Assembly (NCBI GenBank): GCA_947478865.1
Contig: CANJXF010000010.1
Span: 24,660-88,659 of the forward strand
Source of the DNA: Verrucomicrobiales bacterium
GTDB taxonomy: Bacteria > Verrucomicrobiota > Verrucomicrobiia > Limisphaerales > CANJXF01
Length of the DNA stretch: 64,000 bases
Direction: 5' to 3'
The notes beneath the pieces were generated by a model. It did not search any database. It was not told where the DNA came from and worked only from the letters and a program-made list of their open reading frames with translations. Below are positions 27,393 to 36,119 of the stretch, one piece after another. Both the position numbers and the translations under genes were made by a program. How positions within the stretch are numbered: position 1 is the first letter of the stretch; each line of letters opens with the position of its first letter.

Positions 27393-28238
27393 TTATTTCA
27401 CGAGCGAACGCAACGTGGCGAGGTTCTCCACGTCTTCGTGCATGTCCTTGGATTTAGGCGTTTCCAGACAGCCTGGCGTATTGTCGAAACGCGCATCATT
27501 CACGATGTGGCGAAACGCTTCTTTCCCGATTTTCCCTTCGCCAATGCCCGCGTGCCGGTCAACGCGTGAGCCGAGATCCGTTTTGGAATCATTCAAATGG
27601 AAGGCGAGAATTTGATTCAGCCCAATCAGCGAATCCACTTCCTGCATCGTGTCGTTCCAAATTTTTTCCGAGCGAATATCGTAACCAGCTTCGAAAAAAT
27701 GCGCGGTATCCAAACAGATTCCGAGTCGTTGCGGCTTTTTGACTCGTTCGAAAACAGCAGCGAGATGCTCCACCTTGTGACCGAGACAACTCCCCTGCCC
27801 GGCGGTATTTTCAAGGGCGATTCGCACCGGAGAGAGCTTCGTCGCGGCGAACGCTTCATCGAGACCAGCGGCAATTTGCGCGAGGCACGCCTCTTCGCCG
27901 GAGCCAAGATGCGCGCCGGGATGCATCACCAAGAATGGAATCCCAAGATCGGTGGCGAAGTTGATTTCCTGAACAAGGGACTTGATGGATTTTTCCCGGT
28001 TGTCCGAAGGGGGCGCACCCAGATTAATCAAATACCCGGTGTGGCCAAAAATGCAGGAGAACTTTTGCGCGGCTAATTCATTCGCGTAGAGAGCGATGTC
28101 ATTTGGCGCATAAGGTTTGCCAAACCATTGCATGTTGTTCTTGACGAAAAGCTGGACGGTTTCACAACCGATCGACGCACCGCGTTCAAGGGCCTTCCAG
28201 ACGCCGCCGCCGGTGGACATGTGTGCGCCGAATTTCAC
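27393..28238 (-). CDS. nfo: deoxyribonuclease IV (apurinic endonuclease)
   Basis: AP endonuclease that nicks DNA 5' to abasic sites in base excision repair. The TIM-barrel metal site is visible: FGAHMSTGGG, FGHTGYLINL, FLVMHPGAHLGSGEE, LENTAGQGS, GICLDTAHFFEAGYD, FHLNDSK, DRHAGIGEGKIG and CLETPK. The GTG at 28238 (VKFGAHMS) matches the family start and gives 281 aa; a TTG at 28280 would add 14 non-homologous residues. It follows the E2 gene on the same strand after a ~105-bp gap holding a degenerate repeat, so it is probably transcribed separately. Confidence 0.95.
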   Translation of the reverse strand: MKFGAHMSTGGGVWKALERGASIGCETVQLFVKNNMQWFGKPYAPNDIALYANELAAQKFSCIFGHTGYLINLGAPPSDNREKSIKSLVQEINFATDLGIPFLVMHPGAHLGSGEEACLAQIAAGLDEAFAATKLSPVRIALENTAGQGSCLGHKVEHLAAVFERVKKPQRLGICLDTAHFFEAGYDIRSEKIWNDTMQEVDSLIGLNQILAFHLNDSKTDLGSRVDRHAGIGEGKIGKEAFRHIVNDARFDNTPGCLETPKSKDMHEDVENLATLRSLVK

Positions 28239-28254
28239 AACGCGAGTGCAAACA

Positions 28255-28340
28255 TCGACCAACCAATATTGAACAACCAACGTCGACGAGGGGGTTCCGC
28301 TCGATGTTCAGGGTTCGCTGTTGCCTGCTCGATGTTCATT
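28255..28340. repeat. degenerate short-word repeat between nfo and the E2 gene
   Basis: The gap contains words such as CAACCAATATTGAACAACCAAC and two copies of GCTCGATGTTCA 28 bases apart (28299 and 28327). On the minus strand this reads as variations on TGAACATCGAGC and GTTGGTTGTTCAATATTGG. Such GAACATCGA/TTGGATGTTCGA-type strings resemble low-complexity intergenic repeats I associate with Verrucomicrobia-like genomes. They continue into the first codons upstream of nfo. Confidence 0.5.
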
Positions 28341-28343
28341 GCC

Positions 28344-29555
28344 TTATAGCTTTTCCGGCTCTTGCAACAACGCCGCGATACGCGCCAGCAACCGTCCGGC
28401 ACCGCCACCATCGAGAACGCGATGATCGAAACTCAAGGTCAAATTCGCCTCAGTAATCGGGACAAATTGTTGTTTCTCATCGCTCCAACTCGGGACGCGT
28501 TTGCCTGCGCCCATGCCCAAAACCAGCGTTTGTTCAGGCAACGGAATCGGCGTGGCCCAGGTCAAACCAAAGGTGCCAAAATTGGTAACCGTCGCGATCG
28601 AGCCTCCGGTTGCGTCGAGCGGCAATTTTCGTTCGCGCGCGAAATCAACGAGTTCTTTGTAGCGTCCTAAAAGCTCACTCAGCGGCCGTTTGTCGGCGTT
28701 GCGCAAAACGGGAACAAGAACCCCGTCTTCCGCCTCCACCGCGAATCCAATGTCAATCGATGGCGGATGCACGATCTTGCTCCCGATGAGCCTTCCGGCG
28801 GGCGCGCTGTTTTCCGACAGCGCAATGGCGAGCGCGCGCAACGCATAAAGCGCGGGGCCAGCCTTGGTCGAGGAAGACTTGCGATGGCTCAGCAACGGAT
28901 CCAAACAAAACGGCAGCGCGACCGTGGCCAGAGGGCGAGTCCAGCTTCGGCGCATCGCATCAGCAACTGCAATACGCATCGACGACGCAGAACTGAGTTG
29001 GTGCTTTTCGAGACCGGAAATAAATTTTTCAAAATCCTCGATCGTCACGCGTCCGGCATGGCCGCTGCCTGCCACTCCGGCCAAATCGGCGGCATGCAAT
29101 CCCAATTCATTCATGCGCGCCTTCATCCGCGGCGACATGTAGCTCGCTCCGCCGACAGACGCAGGAACCGGCAAACCACGAACGGTGGGTTCCACCTGAT
29201 ATTTCATCGTCGCAACCGGACCTGCTCCGACCTCGCCATTGGGGGAATCGGATTTTTCCGCGCCGTTGGTCGGGCTGGCATCACTGCTCAGCCCAAGCCG
29301 GAGCGCATCTTCCTTGCTGAGCTTGATAAATCCCAGGGCCGCACCGACGGCGTAACTCTCATTCAACTTGGCGCTTATCTCATGGACCGTTCCAGGGCAC
29401 GGAGCCGTCACGTTCATCGTTGCCTTGTTGGTTTCGACCTCGATGACGTCCTGGTCGGCGGCGACCTTGTCTCCAACTTTGACGAGGAAGTTTATGATTG
29501 TTGCCTCGGCGATGGATTCGCCGAGCTGCGGCATGATGATGGGGATTTGCGGCAT
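28344..29555 (-). CDS. dihydrolipoamide acyltransferase, E2 of a 2-oxo acid dehydrogenase complex
   Basis: Transfers the acyl group from E1-generated lipoyl to CoA. The ATG at 29555 gives 403 aa: a lipoyl domain (1-80, lipoylated Lys44 in VETNKATMNV), a peripheral-subunit-binding domain (SYMSPRMKARMNELGLHAAD...GSGHAGRVTIEDFEKFI split ~140-190), and the catalytic domain ending with FDHRVLDGGGAGR, which contains the His-x-x-x-Asp-Gly active site. Five bases separate it from the E1 beta stop. Pyruvate, branched-chain and acetoin complexes share this layout, so the substrate is not certain. Confidence 0.92.
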   Translation of the reverse strand: MPQIPIIMPQLGESIAEATIINFLVKVGDKVAADQDVIEVETNKATMNVTAPCPGTVHEISAKLNESYAVGAALGFIKLSKEDALRLGLSSDASPTNGAEKSDSPNGEVGAGPVATMKYQVEPTVRGLPVPASVGGASYMSPRMKARMNELGLHAADLAGVAGSGHAGRVTIEDFEKFISGLEKHQLSSASSMRIAVADAMRRSWTRPLATVALPFCLDPLLSHRKSSSTKAGPALYALRALAIALSENSAPAGRLIGSKIVHPPSIDIGFAVEAEDGVLVPVLRNADKRPLSELLGRYKELVDFARERKLPLDATGGSIATVTNFGTFGLTWATPIPLPEQTLVLGMGAGKRVPSWSDEKQQFVPITEANLTLSFDHRVLDGGGAGRLLARIAALLQEPEKL

Positions 29556-29559
29556 AAAT

Positions 29560-30525
29560 TTAGTTCTGCAGCAGGTTTCGAACAGCGGACATGATACTGC
29601 GGGCCGTCGGTCGATGAGCCGCCCAGAGATTCGGATGAAACGGAACCGGCGTGTCTTTGGCGTTGAGGCGTTGCGGAGCGACGTCGAGCAAATCGAACGC
29701 CTCGGTCGCAACACGCGCAATGACTTCCGCCGTCACTCCACCGAATGGAAACGTTTCGCCGACGCAGAGCAATTTTCCGGTGCGCGCGACGGAAGCGATG
29801 ACAGTATCCGTATCGAGCGGTTTAACGGAACGGAGATCAACGACTTCGATTTCCGTGCCTTCAGTGGCCAATTCTTCGGCAACGGCCAGCGCTTCGTGCA
29901 GCATCGCGCTGTAGGTGACGATGGTCAGATCGCGACCAGGCCGTGCAATGCGTGCTTTGCCCACCGGCATCGCTTCACTCGGCAATTTCTCCGCCTTGAG
30001 ATGGTAATAAAGATATTTATGCTCGCAGAAAATAACCGGGTCATCAATCGCGACGGCTTCGAGCAACATGCTGTAAGCGTCTTCCACGGTGCCGGGGGTC
30101 ATGACAATCAGCCCCGGATAATGCGCGTAAAGCGCTTCCATATTCTGGCTGTGAAATGGTCCACTTCCCGAGGTGCCGCCCGATGGCAAACGAATCGTGA
30201 TCGGACACGAAACATTGGTCCGCCAAAACAGAGATGCGGCGTTGTTGATGATCTGATTGAGGCCAACGGTGGAAAAATCCGCGAATTGAATTTCGATGAT
30301 CGGACGCATCCCTTCAATTGCCGCGCCGACGGCGGAACCGATCATCGCATCTTCGCTGATGGGCGCGTCGATCACGCGTCCGGGAAATTCCTGGGCGAGA
30401 TTCTTCGTCGCTTTGAAAGCGCCGCCAAACGAACCCACGTCTTGGCCGTAAATAAAAACTCGGGGATCGTCCGCCAGGGCTTTGGCCTGCGCCTCACGGA
30501 TCGCTTCCAGGTAGGTGATACTCAT
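29560..30525 (-). CDS. 2-oxo acid dehydrogenase E1 component, beta subunit
   Basis: Thiamine-diphosphate-dependent decarboxylase subunit, 321 aa from the ATG at 30525 (MSITYLEAIREAQAKALADD). Typical PdhB/AcoB marks are FIYGQDVGSFGGAFKATKNL, RVIDAPISEDAMIGSAVGAAI, EIQFADF, RLPSGGTSGSGPFHSQNMEA and EVVDLRSVKPLDTDTVIASV. It starts two bases after the E1 alpha stop, in an operon with E1 alpha and E2. Confidence 0.94.
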   Translation of the reverse strand: MSITYLEAIREAQAKALADDPRVFIYGQDVGSFGGAFKATKNLAQEFPGRVIDAPISEDAMIGSAVGAAIEGMRPIIEIQFADFSTVGLNQIINNAASLFWRTNVSCPITIRLPSGGTSGSGPFHSQNMEALYAHYPGLIVMTPGTVEDAYSMLLEAVAIDDPVIFCEHKYLYYHLKAEKLPSEAMPVGKARIARPGRDLTIVTYSAMLHEALAVAEELATEGTEIEVVDLRSVKPLDTDTVIASVARTGKLLCVGETFPFGGVTAEVIARVATEAFDLLDVAPQRLNAKDTPVPFHPNLWAAHRPTARSIMSAVRNLLQN

Positions 30526-30527
30526 AG

Positions 30528-31559
30528 TCAGATCCCGTTGTGCATTTCGACCAGGTGCGTGGAGGAAATCGCCTGCCAGTTTTCTTTGAATGGATCGGGT
30601 CCCGGCTCGCGTTGCACCAAGGCCACCGCTTCCTCGATCTTTTGATGAAACTCGTCTCTCCAGCGATCGATCAAATCCGAGTCTGCCCAGTTTTGTTTCA
30701 CCAATTGCTCCTCGGCGACTTTCAAACAATCACGGCCGAGCGTAGATTTTTTCAATTTCGGGTCGATGTAGTGCGCGTCATCATGTTCACCGTGGCCGCA
30801 TAGGCGTAAAAGTTTTGCGATAATCAATTGAGGCCCTGCGCCGTTCCTGGCGTTTTCCACCGCGCCGCCAATAACCTTCAGACACGCCGTCAAATCGGTG
30901 CCGTCCACCGCGTGGCCATCGACGCCGTAGCCAATTGCTTTGTCGATCAAATCGTCACAGGCAAATTGGCGCGAACTAGGGGTTGAGTAAGCGTATTGAT
31001 TGTTGGCCACGACCAAAATGAGCGGAAGCTTTTCAACCGCAGCTTGATTGAGCGCTTCATGAAATGCACCCGTCGAGGTTCCGCCTTCGCCTATGCAAGT
31101 CGCACCGACCCCCTCGCGTTTTTGAAAACGCCGTGCCATCAACATTCCGTTGACGACTGGGATCATCGCACCCAAATGGCTGATCATCGGCACCAAGCCT
31201 TCTTTCGGCCGGCCGCGATGCACATTGCCGTCGCGCCCGCGCATGGGGCCAAGCGAAGAACCGAAATAGGTGCGAACGGCGTCGAGAATCGGTTCACCAA
31301 AAGCCAACCGGCCAGACAAATCCCGAATCAGCGGGGCGAAAACATCTCCCTTCCGCAGCGACATGCCCACCGAGACGCTGACCGCTTCCTGGCCGCGCCC
31401 GAGAAAGACGCCTCCGTGTATTTTGCCGCCGCGATACAGCGTTGCGAATTTCTCGTCGAGGAGCCGGCCGAATAACATCCAGCGGAACGCTTGGGTAAAC
31501 TGCTCGCACGGAGAAGAAACTTTCGCGGTCGCTTCCAGGCTAACGAGAGTTTGAGGCAT
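30528..31559 (-). CDS. 2-oxo acid dehydrogenase E1 component, alpha subunit
   Basis: The thiamine-binding partner of the E1 beta subunit, 343 aa from the ATG at 31559 (MPQTLVSLEATAKV); upstream codons in the frame have no homology. Visible are the LLDEKFATLYRGGKIHGG entry, SHLGAMIPVVNGM, and the ThDP motif GEGGTSTGAFHEALN...LVVANNQYAYSTP. Two bases separate it from E1 beta. No E3 dihydrolipoamide dehydrogenase gene is in the window, so E3 must come from elsewhere. Confidence 0.94.
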   Translation of the reverse strand: MPQTLVSLEATAKVSSPCEQFTQAFRWMLFGRLLDEKFATLYRGGKIHGGVFLGRGQEAVSVSVGMSLRKGDVFAPLIRDLSGRLAFGEPILDAVRTYFGSSLGPMRGRDGNVHRGRPKEGLVPMISHLGAMIPVVNGMLMARRFQKREGVGATCIGEGGTSTGAFHEALNQAAVEKLPLILVVANNQYAYSTPSSRQFACDDLIDKAIGYGVDGHAVDGTDLTACLKVIGGAVENARNGAGPQLIIAKLLRLCGHGEHDDAHYIDPKLKKSTLGRDCLKVAEEQLVKQNWADSDLIDRWRDEFHQKIEEAVALVQREPGPDPFKENWQAISSTHLVEMHNGI

Positions 31560-31603
31560 GAGAATATTTAAGCGGATTTGCGGAGTTAGTGTAAATAATT
31601 GTT

Positions 31604-31891
31604 TCAGTGGCCGGCGCGAATTGTGACGTCGCCGCCTTTGACTTTCACCACGCAGGTGAGCCGATATTTCTCCGGGTCTTTGTTCCAGGCATCGAGCACA
31701 TCCAGCTCTTCGTCCGAAGGCGGCTCCAGGTTTTCCATCCCGCTGACCACTTCCACGACGCAGGTGCCGCATGAGCAATTAAAACAGCCCGCTTCCATCT
31801 CGACGCCTGCTTTTTCGCCTGCATCCAACAACGTTTCGCCCACCGGAACTTCGGCGGACTTGTTGGCTGGCAGAACGGTAACTTTCGGCAT
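31604..31891 (-). CDS. 2Fe-2S ferredoxin
   Basis: A 95-aa plant/adrenodoxin-type ferredoxin from ATG 31891 (MPKVTVLPANKS; an ATG six codons earlier is possible). The cluster ligands are Cys-x4-Cys-x2-Cys in GCFNCSCGTC plus the later Cys in LTCVVKV. It lies 44 bases upstream of the E1 alpha gene on the same strand, which suggests co-transcription with the dehydrogenase operon. Its electron partner is unknown. Confidence 0.9.
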   Translation of the reverse strand: MPKVTVLPANKSAEVPVGETLLDAGEKAGVEMEAGCFNCSCGTCVVEVVSGMENLEPPSDEELDVLDAWNKDPEKYRLTCVVKVKGGDVTIRAGH

Positions 31892-32006
31892 AACGAAAAA
31901 ATATTTCAATTTTCAGAAGTAGCAATACTCAATCCCGACATTCTCCTGATCTGCCTCTCGCGCAGCGGCTTTGACATTTTTTCTCCCCGCAACTAGCGTT
32001 CTGCGC

Positions 32007-32492
32007 ATGGAATCACTTCACGCCCCGTGGCGGATCCAATATATTCTCGCGCCAAAAAATCCTCAGGACGAATCGTTGTTCGCCCGGATTGCGCAGTCGC
32101 CCAACGACGAGGAAAACTACGTCGTGGCGCGCGACCGGACTTGTTACGCTTTGCTCAATCGCTTTCCTTACACGGGCGGACATTTGCTCGTTGTTCCCTA
32201 TAAACAAACGCCGGATTTCAACCAGCTGACCGACGAGGAAATGACCGACTTGATGAAGCTGACGCGCCGCTGCCAAAATGCGTTATCAAGAGTCATGAAG
32301 CCCGACGGATTCAACATTGGTGTTAATTTAGGGAAAGTTGCCGGCGCCGGAATTTTGGAACATTTGCATATTCACATTGTGCCGCGCTGGAACGGCGACA
32401 CAAATTTCATGCCGGTGATCGCGAACACGACAGTCTTGCCGGAGGCGTTGTTGGACCTCGCTAAAAAACTTCGCGAAGCCCTGGCGGTTTGA
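32007..32492 (+). CDS. HIT family protein (Ap4A hydrolase/phosphorylase-like)
   Basis: A 161-aa nucleotide hydrolase or transferase of the histidine triad superfamily. The start at 32007 gives MESLHAPWRIQYILAP; the catalytic triad is HLHIHIVPRW near residue 125, preceded by FPYTGGHLLVVPYKQ and NIGVNLGKVAGAGILE. This matches the FHIT/Ap4A-phosphorylase-like bacterial group. It is the first gene of a plus-strand set with phoH, ybeY, DUF502 and recO. Confidence 0.92.
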   Translation: MESLHAPWRIQYILAPKNPQDESLFARIAQSPNDEENYVVARDRTCYALLNRFPYTGGHLLVVPYKQTPDFNQLTDEEMTDLMKLTRRCQNALSRVMKPDGFNIGVNLGKVAGAGILEHLHIHIVPRWNGDTNFMPVIANTTVLPEALLDLAKKLREALAV

Positions 32493-32511
32493 ACTTAGAT
32501 TGGAACACGAC

Positions 32512-33477
32512 ATGCCTACTGAAACTCTTTACTTTGAAAACGAGCGCCTTGCGCAACAGCTCTTCGACAACGATCCAAAAAACCTTCATGCGCTCGAGTT
32601 AGACCTGAACGTCAAAGCAACTTCGCGCGAAGGCTGGATCAAGCTCGACGGCACGGCCGAAGATATTCAGCGCGCCAAACAATTGTTCCATCTGCTCGAG
32701 GGATCAATCAAAGCGGGCACGCCGATTCGCAATCGGGAATTTGCCCAGGCGCTCAGCGTCGTAAAAAACGAAGGGGTTGAAGCGCTCAAAGGTCTTTATT
32801 CCGAAAAAATTCAGACCTCGATCAAGAAGTCCGCGGTTACGCCACGAACCCTTGGCCAAAAACAATATGTTCAAGCGATTCGGCAACATGACGTCACCTT
32901 CGGCATTGGCCCGGCTGGAACCGGGAAAACGTATTTAGCCATGGCGATGGCCGTGGCGGCATTGAAGGAGGAAAAAGTTTCGAGAATCGTTTTGACAAGG
33001 CCCGCCGTTGAAGCCGGTGAAGCGCTTGGCTTTTTGCCCGGCGATCTTTTGGAGAAAATCACGCCCTACCTGCGCCCGCTCTACGATGCACTGCACGACA
33101 TGATGCCGGTGGACGAGATCCAAAAAAATATGGAGCGCGGCGTCATTGAAATCGCCCCTCTGGCCTACATGCGCGGTCGCACCCTTAACCACGCGTTTAT
33201 CATTCTGGATGAGGCGCAAAACACGACTGCCGAGCAAATGCTCATGTTTCTCACCCGCCTTGGCTTCAGCTCGAAGGTCATTATCACGGGCGACCCGACG
33301 CAAATTGATTTGCCGTCTCACAAACAATCCGGGCTGGTGGAAGCAATCCGCGCGCTTAGAAAAGTGGAAGGTATCGCGATTTCGGAATTCACCAAACGCG
33401 ACGTGGTGCGACATCCGCTCGTGCAGCGGATCATCGGCGCTTACGAGGAACATCGTGGCACGGGAAAGAATCCATGA
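32512..33477 (+). CDS. phoH: PhoH family ATPase
   Basis: Cytosolic ATPase of the PhoH/PhoH-like group, linked to RNA metabolism and often co-encoded with YbeY. 321 aa from ATG 32512. An N-terminal KH-like region (~1-100) precedes the ATPase with Walker A GPAGTGKT (133-140), PAVEAGEALGFLPGDLLEK, ERGVIEIAPLAYMRGRTLN, Walker B FIILDEAQN and ITGDPTQIDLP. The stop overlaps the ybeY start by four bases. Confidence 0.95.
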   Translation: MPTETLYFENERLAQQLFDNDPKNLHALELDLNVKATSREGWIKLDGTAEDIQRAKQLFHLLEGSIKAGTPIRNREFAQALSVVKNEGVEALKGLYSEKIQTSIKKSAVTPRTLGQKQYVQAIRQHDVTFGIGPAGTGKTYLAMAMAVAALKEEKVSRIVLTRPAVEAGEALGFLPGDLLEKITPYLRPLYDALHDMMPVDEIQKNMERGVIEIAPLAYMRGRTLNHAFIILDEAQNTTAEQMLMFLTRLGFSSKVIITGDPTQIDLPSHKQSGLVEAIRALRKVEGIAISEFTKRDVVRHPLVQRIIGAYEEHRGTGKNP

Positions 33478-33938
33478 GCCAACTCGCCTTGCGCAATCGC
33501 CAGAAAACACGCGCTGTGGACACGCGGCTCTTGCGCAAAATCGTGCTCTTTACGTTGAAGAATATTCTGCACGAACCTAAGTTTGAACTCGGCATTCACC
33601 TCATCGGCGCGGATGAAATGGCTAGGGTCAACGAAACCTTTCTGCAACACAAAGGTTCCACTGACGTCATCACCTTCGATCACAGCGAACTTCAGGCAAA
33701 TAGCGGATTGCATGGTGAACTTTTTATCTCCATCGACGACGCAGTAGCACAGGCCAAGGAATTCCAGACCAGTTGGCAATCCGAATTGGCCCGATACATC
33801 GTGCACGGCTTATTGCATTTGCAGGGTTACGATGATTTGGATTTGGTTTCGCGAAAAAAAATGAAACGAGTTGAGGAAAGCTCGCTAAAATTGCTCGCTG
33901 CGGAATTCCCCCTCCGCCAACTGCAGCGCAAATTATGA
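33474..33938 (+). CDS. ybeY: endoribonuclease YbeY, third zinc histidine replaced
   Basis: Metal-dependent RNase for 16S rRNA 3' maturation and ribosome quality control, 154 aa. The family layout is present (KGSTDVITFDH, GELFISIDDA, then HGLLHLQGYDD at 111-121). The canonical motif is HGxLHLxGYDH; here His111 and His115 are kept but the third ligand position (121) is Asp. My recollection is that some other phyla also lack this histidine, so it may still bind metal through Asp. Overlaps both neighbours by four bases (phoH and DUF502 genes). Confidence 0.92.
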   Translation: MSQLALRNRQKTRAVDTRLLRKIVLFTLKNILHEPKFELGIHLIGADEMARVNETFLQHKGSTDVITFDHSELQANSGLHGELFISIDDAVAQAKEFQTSWQSELARYIVHGLLHLQGYDDLDLVSRKKMKRVEESSLKLLAAEFPLRQLQRKL

Positions 33939-34618
33939 AAGAATCCAATTTTCTGGACCGGGTTCAGGCTAACTTCCTCGCCGGCCTCGTGATTATTTTC
34001 CCCGCGGTTGTTTCCGTTGCCGTTCTTGTATGGCTTTTCGGAACCGTGTCGCACTTAACCGACGTTCTGCTCGTGCTTGTTCCAAAAGAGTGGACGCACG
34101 CAGACCATGGAAAAGGTCCCATGTTTTGGTACTGGAGCCTCGTCGCGCTCGTGCTGACGATTGGACTGGTCTGCCTGGTTGGCCGATGTGCCCGGAATTT
34201 TTTCGGACGCCGAATCATCCAATTGGTGGATGCCATTCTGCTCCGAGTTCCATTGCTCAACAAAATCTACTCAACGATCAAACAGGTTAACGAAGCGTTC
34301 TCGAGCAATAAATCCTCGTTCAAGCAAGTTGTGCTCGTGAAATTCCCGCACGGCGATTGTTACTCCATGGGTTTTGTGACTGGGGAACAGAAGTTCCTGC
34401 CCGAGAAAGCCGGTGAGAAAGTTTTCAGCGTATTCATCCCAACCACTCCAAATCCAACCTCCGGCTTTTTGATTTTTGTTCCGGCGCATGAAATAACGAA
34501 CCTCAATCTCTCGGTGCCTGAAGGAATCAAGCTAATCATCAGCGCGGGCTCCATCACTCCTGATCAAGGCGTTCCGGAATCCATGTCGCCATCGACAGAC
34601 CTCTCGTCGAAGACCTGA
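33935..34618 (+). CDS. DUF502 family membrane protein
   Basis: A 227-aa inner-membrane protein with two predicted helices (LAGLVIIFPAVVSVAVLVWLF, ~14-34; YWSLVALVLTIGLVCLVG, ~65-83) and a soluble C-terminal domain. Family signatures are LLRVPLLNKIYSTIKQVNEAF, VVLVKFPHGDCYSMGFVTG and VFIPTTPNPTSGFLIFVPAHEI. DUF502 proteins have no established bacterial function. Translationally coupled to ybeY by a four-base overlap. Confidence 0.93.
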   Translation: MKESNFLDRVQANFLAGLVIIFPAVVSVAVLVWLFGTVSHLTDVLLVLVPKEWTHADHGKGPMFWYWSLVALVLTIGLVCLVGRCARNFFGRRIIQLVDAILLRVPLLNKIYSTIKQVNEAFSSNKSSFKQVVLVKFPHGDCYSMGFVTGEQKFLPEKAGEKVFSVFIPTTPNPTSGFLIFVPAHEITNLNLSVPEGIKLIISAGSITPDQGVPESMSPSTDLSSKT

Positions 34619-34624
34619 CCCTAA

Positions 34625-35254
34625 ATGGACGAAAAAACTTCCGGCTTGATCCTCCGCCTTCGGCCTCTTACCGAGACAAGCCTGATCGTCTGCTGGCTAA
34701 CCCCGAATCTCGGGCGAATCTCAACCGTGGCCAAAGGGGCGCGTCGGCCAAAATCGCCGTATCGCGGAAAGCTCGATTTGTTCTATCGGGCTGATTTCAG
34801 TTTTCAGCGAAGTCATCGCTCCGAGTTGCATAATCTGCGCGAAGTCGTTCTAAGAGAAACGCACAGCGGACTGCGCCAGGAACTCGGCTATGTGCAACAG
34901 GCCAGTTACTGCTCGTCGTTGATTGAGCAGGCCACTGAAACAGAAACGCCGCTGGAAAATATTTTCCCGCTGGCATCGGAGTTTCTAAATCATCTTCCGA
35001 CGCGCCCGCCCGAACCGCTGAACGTCTTTGCTTTTGAAATCAAGCTGCTGAACGAGCTAGGTCTCAAACCGGACCTGGCTCAAGAACCGCTCAGCCCCGG
35101 AGCAAAACAAATTCTTCAAAAAGCGTCGGAACTGAATTGGCCGAGCCTTTCGCGCCTGAAGTTGAGCGATGCACAGGCGAAGGAAATCAGCAGTTTCCTG
35201 CGCGGACTCTGGGTGCTGCACCTTGGCAAAATTCCCCGAGGCCGAACGGTCTGA
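34625..35254 (+). CDS. recO: DNA repair protein RecO
   Basis: Recombination mediator that loads RecA at gaps together with RecR. The 209-aa protein has the N-terminal OB-fold pattern (TSGLILRLRPLTETSLIVCWLTPNLGRISTVAKGARRPKS split) and the helical C-terminal domain (GYVQQASYCSSLIEQATE). The zinc-finger cysteines of many RecO proteins are absent and the protein is ~30 residues shorter than average. Last gene of the phoH set, six bases after the DUF502 stop. Confidence 0.88.
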   Translation: MDEKTSGLILRLRPLTETSLIVCWLTPNLGRISTVAKGARRPKSPYRGKLDLFYRADFSFQRSHRSELHNLREVVLRETHSGLRQELGYVQQASYCSSLIEQATETETPLENIFPLASEFLNHLPTRPPEPLNVFAFEIKLLNELGLKPDLAQEPLSPGAKQILQKASELNWPSLSRLKLSDAQAKEISSFLRGLWVLHLGKIPRGRTV

Positions 35255-35287
35255 AATTCTCCCAAAGGAAGTTGGATGACTCTCGAC

Positions 35288-36016
35288 TTACTCCCTGTGC
35301 AGCCGAAAAAATTGCTGCGGACGATCCAGCGTAATGGTCAGAGAAAAATCTGCACCAGCCGTGGCCGGAATATTTGTGACTGATTCCCAGTTCGTCGTCA
35401 GGGAGATGGCGGATTGCAAATTCCAATTCGCCGCGTTGGTCGTCCACGAAAGCGTTGCGTGCTGCGGGTCAACTTGGGTGATGCTGACTTTCGGCGGAGG
35501 CGGACTCGGCGTGAAACTCAGGGCAAACGGCGCGCTATCTGGATAGACACCGTTTAGATCACGCAATTTTAGGGTCAACCAATAGACGTTACCCTGCGTG
35601 CCGTTCACTATGTTCCAGACCGGATGCGTATCAAAAGGGAACGCACCAACATAAAATGTTTCACCAATTCCCATGTAGCCTGATCCGGTATCGTTCCACA
35701 CTTCAACGCCCGAATCTTTTGCCACAAGGATGAATCGAAAATCCGCGGCGTTCGACAATTGGAAAAAGTCGTTCGTCGCATCATCAAGAATGGTGGAGTG
35801 AAGCGCCACTTCTCCAGTCGCGTGACCCGAAATTCCAGGAAAAACTGATGCAGGAAGTTCGATCGGCTGCGCGAAGTCGAGGTCAAGCTTGATTTCGCCT
35901 GCGGCGCTCCGGCCAACAAGAATTACTACCTCCTCGTGGGCTAGCGCCTCCGCCGCACGCAATGCCAGGATGATCGAAAATATCCACCAGCAAACACACG
36001 TTCGAACCAAATACAT
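35288..36016 (-). CDS. secreted protein of unknown function
   Basis: A 242-aa exported protein with a signal peptide (CWWIFSIILALRAAEALAHEE). The first half is unrecognised beta-rich sequence (VWNDTGSGYMGIGETFYVGAFPF); a Pro-rich linker (TPSPPPPK) leads to a C-terminal ~70-residue domain (ATLSWTTNAANWNLQSA...LTTNWESVTNIP...LDRPQQFFRLHRE), a fibronectin-III-like repeat I know as common in exported verrucomicrobial proteins. No enzyme motif seen. Convergent with recO. Confidence 0.7.
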   Translation of the reverse strand: MYLVRTCVCWWIFSIILALRAAEALAHEEVVILVGRSAAGEIKLDLDFAQPIELPASVFPGISGHATGEVALHSTILDDATNDFFQLSNAADFRFILVAKDSGVEVWNDTGSGYMGIGETFYVGAFPFDTHPVWNIVNGTQGNVYWLTLKLRDLNGVYPDSAPFALSFTPSPPPPKVSITQVDPQHATLSWTTNAANWNLQSAISLTTNWESVTNIPATAGADFSLTITLDRPQQFFRLHRE

Positions 36017-36119
36017 AGAACCGAATCAGTTGTCGAATTCCGAGCGGTTGAGAGATGGGCTCAACGACCGATGAATTCACCGGCGTTGCGCACAGATGGG
36101 GTTGAGTCTTTTCGAGCGA

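Noticed and set aside
28767..29594. Plus-strand open frame of 275 codons antisense to the E2 gene
   Set aside because: Arg/His-rich translation with no family match, fully inside E2.
29368..30645. Plus-strand open frame of 425 codons across E2 and E1 beta
   Set aside because: Antisense to two clearly identified genes and crosses their junction; a shadow.
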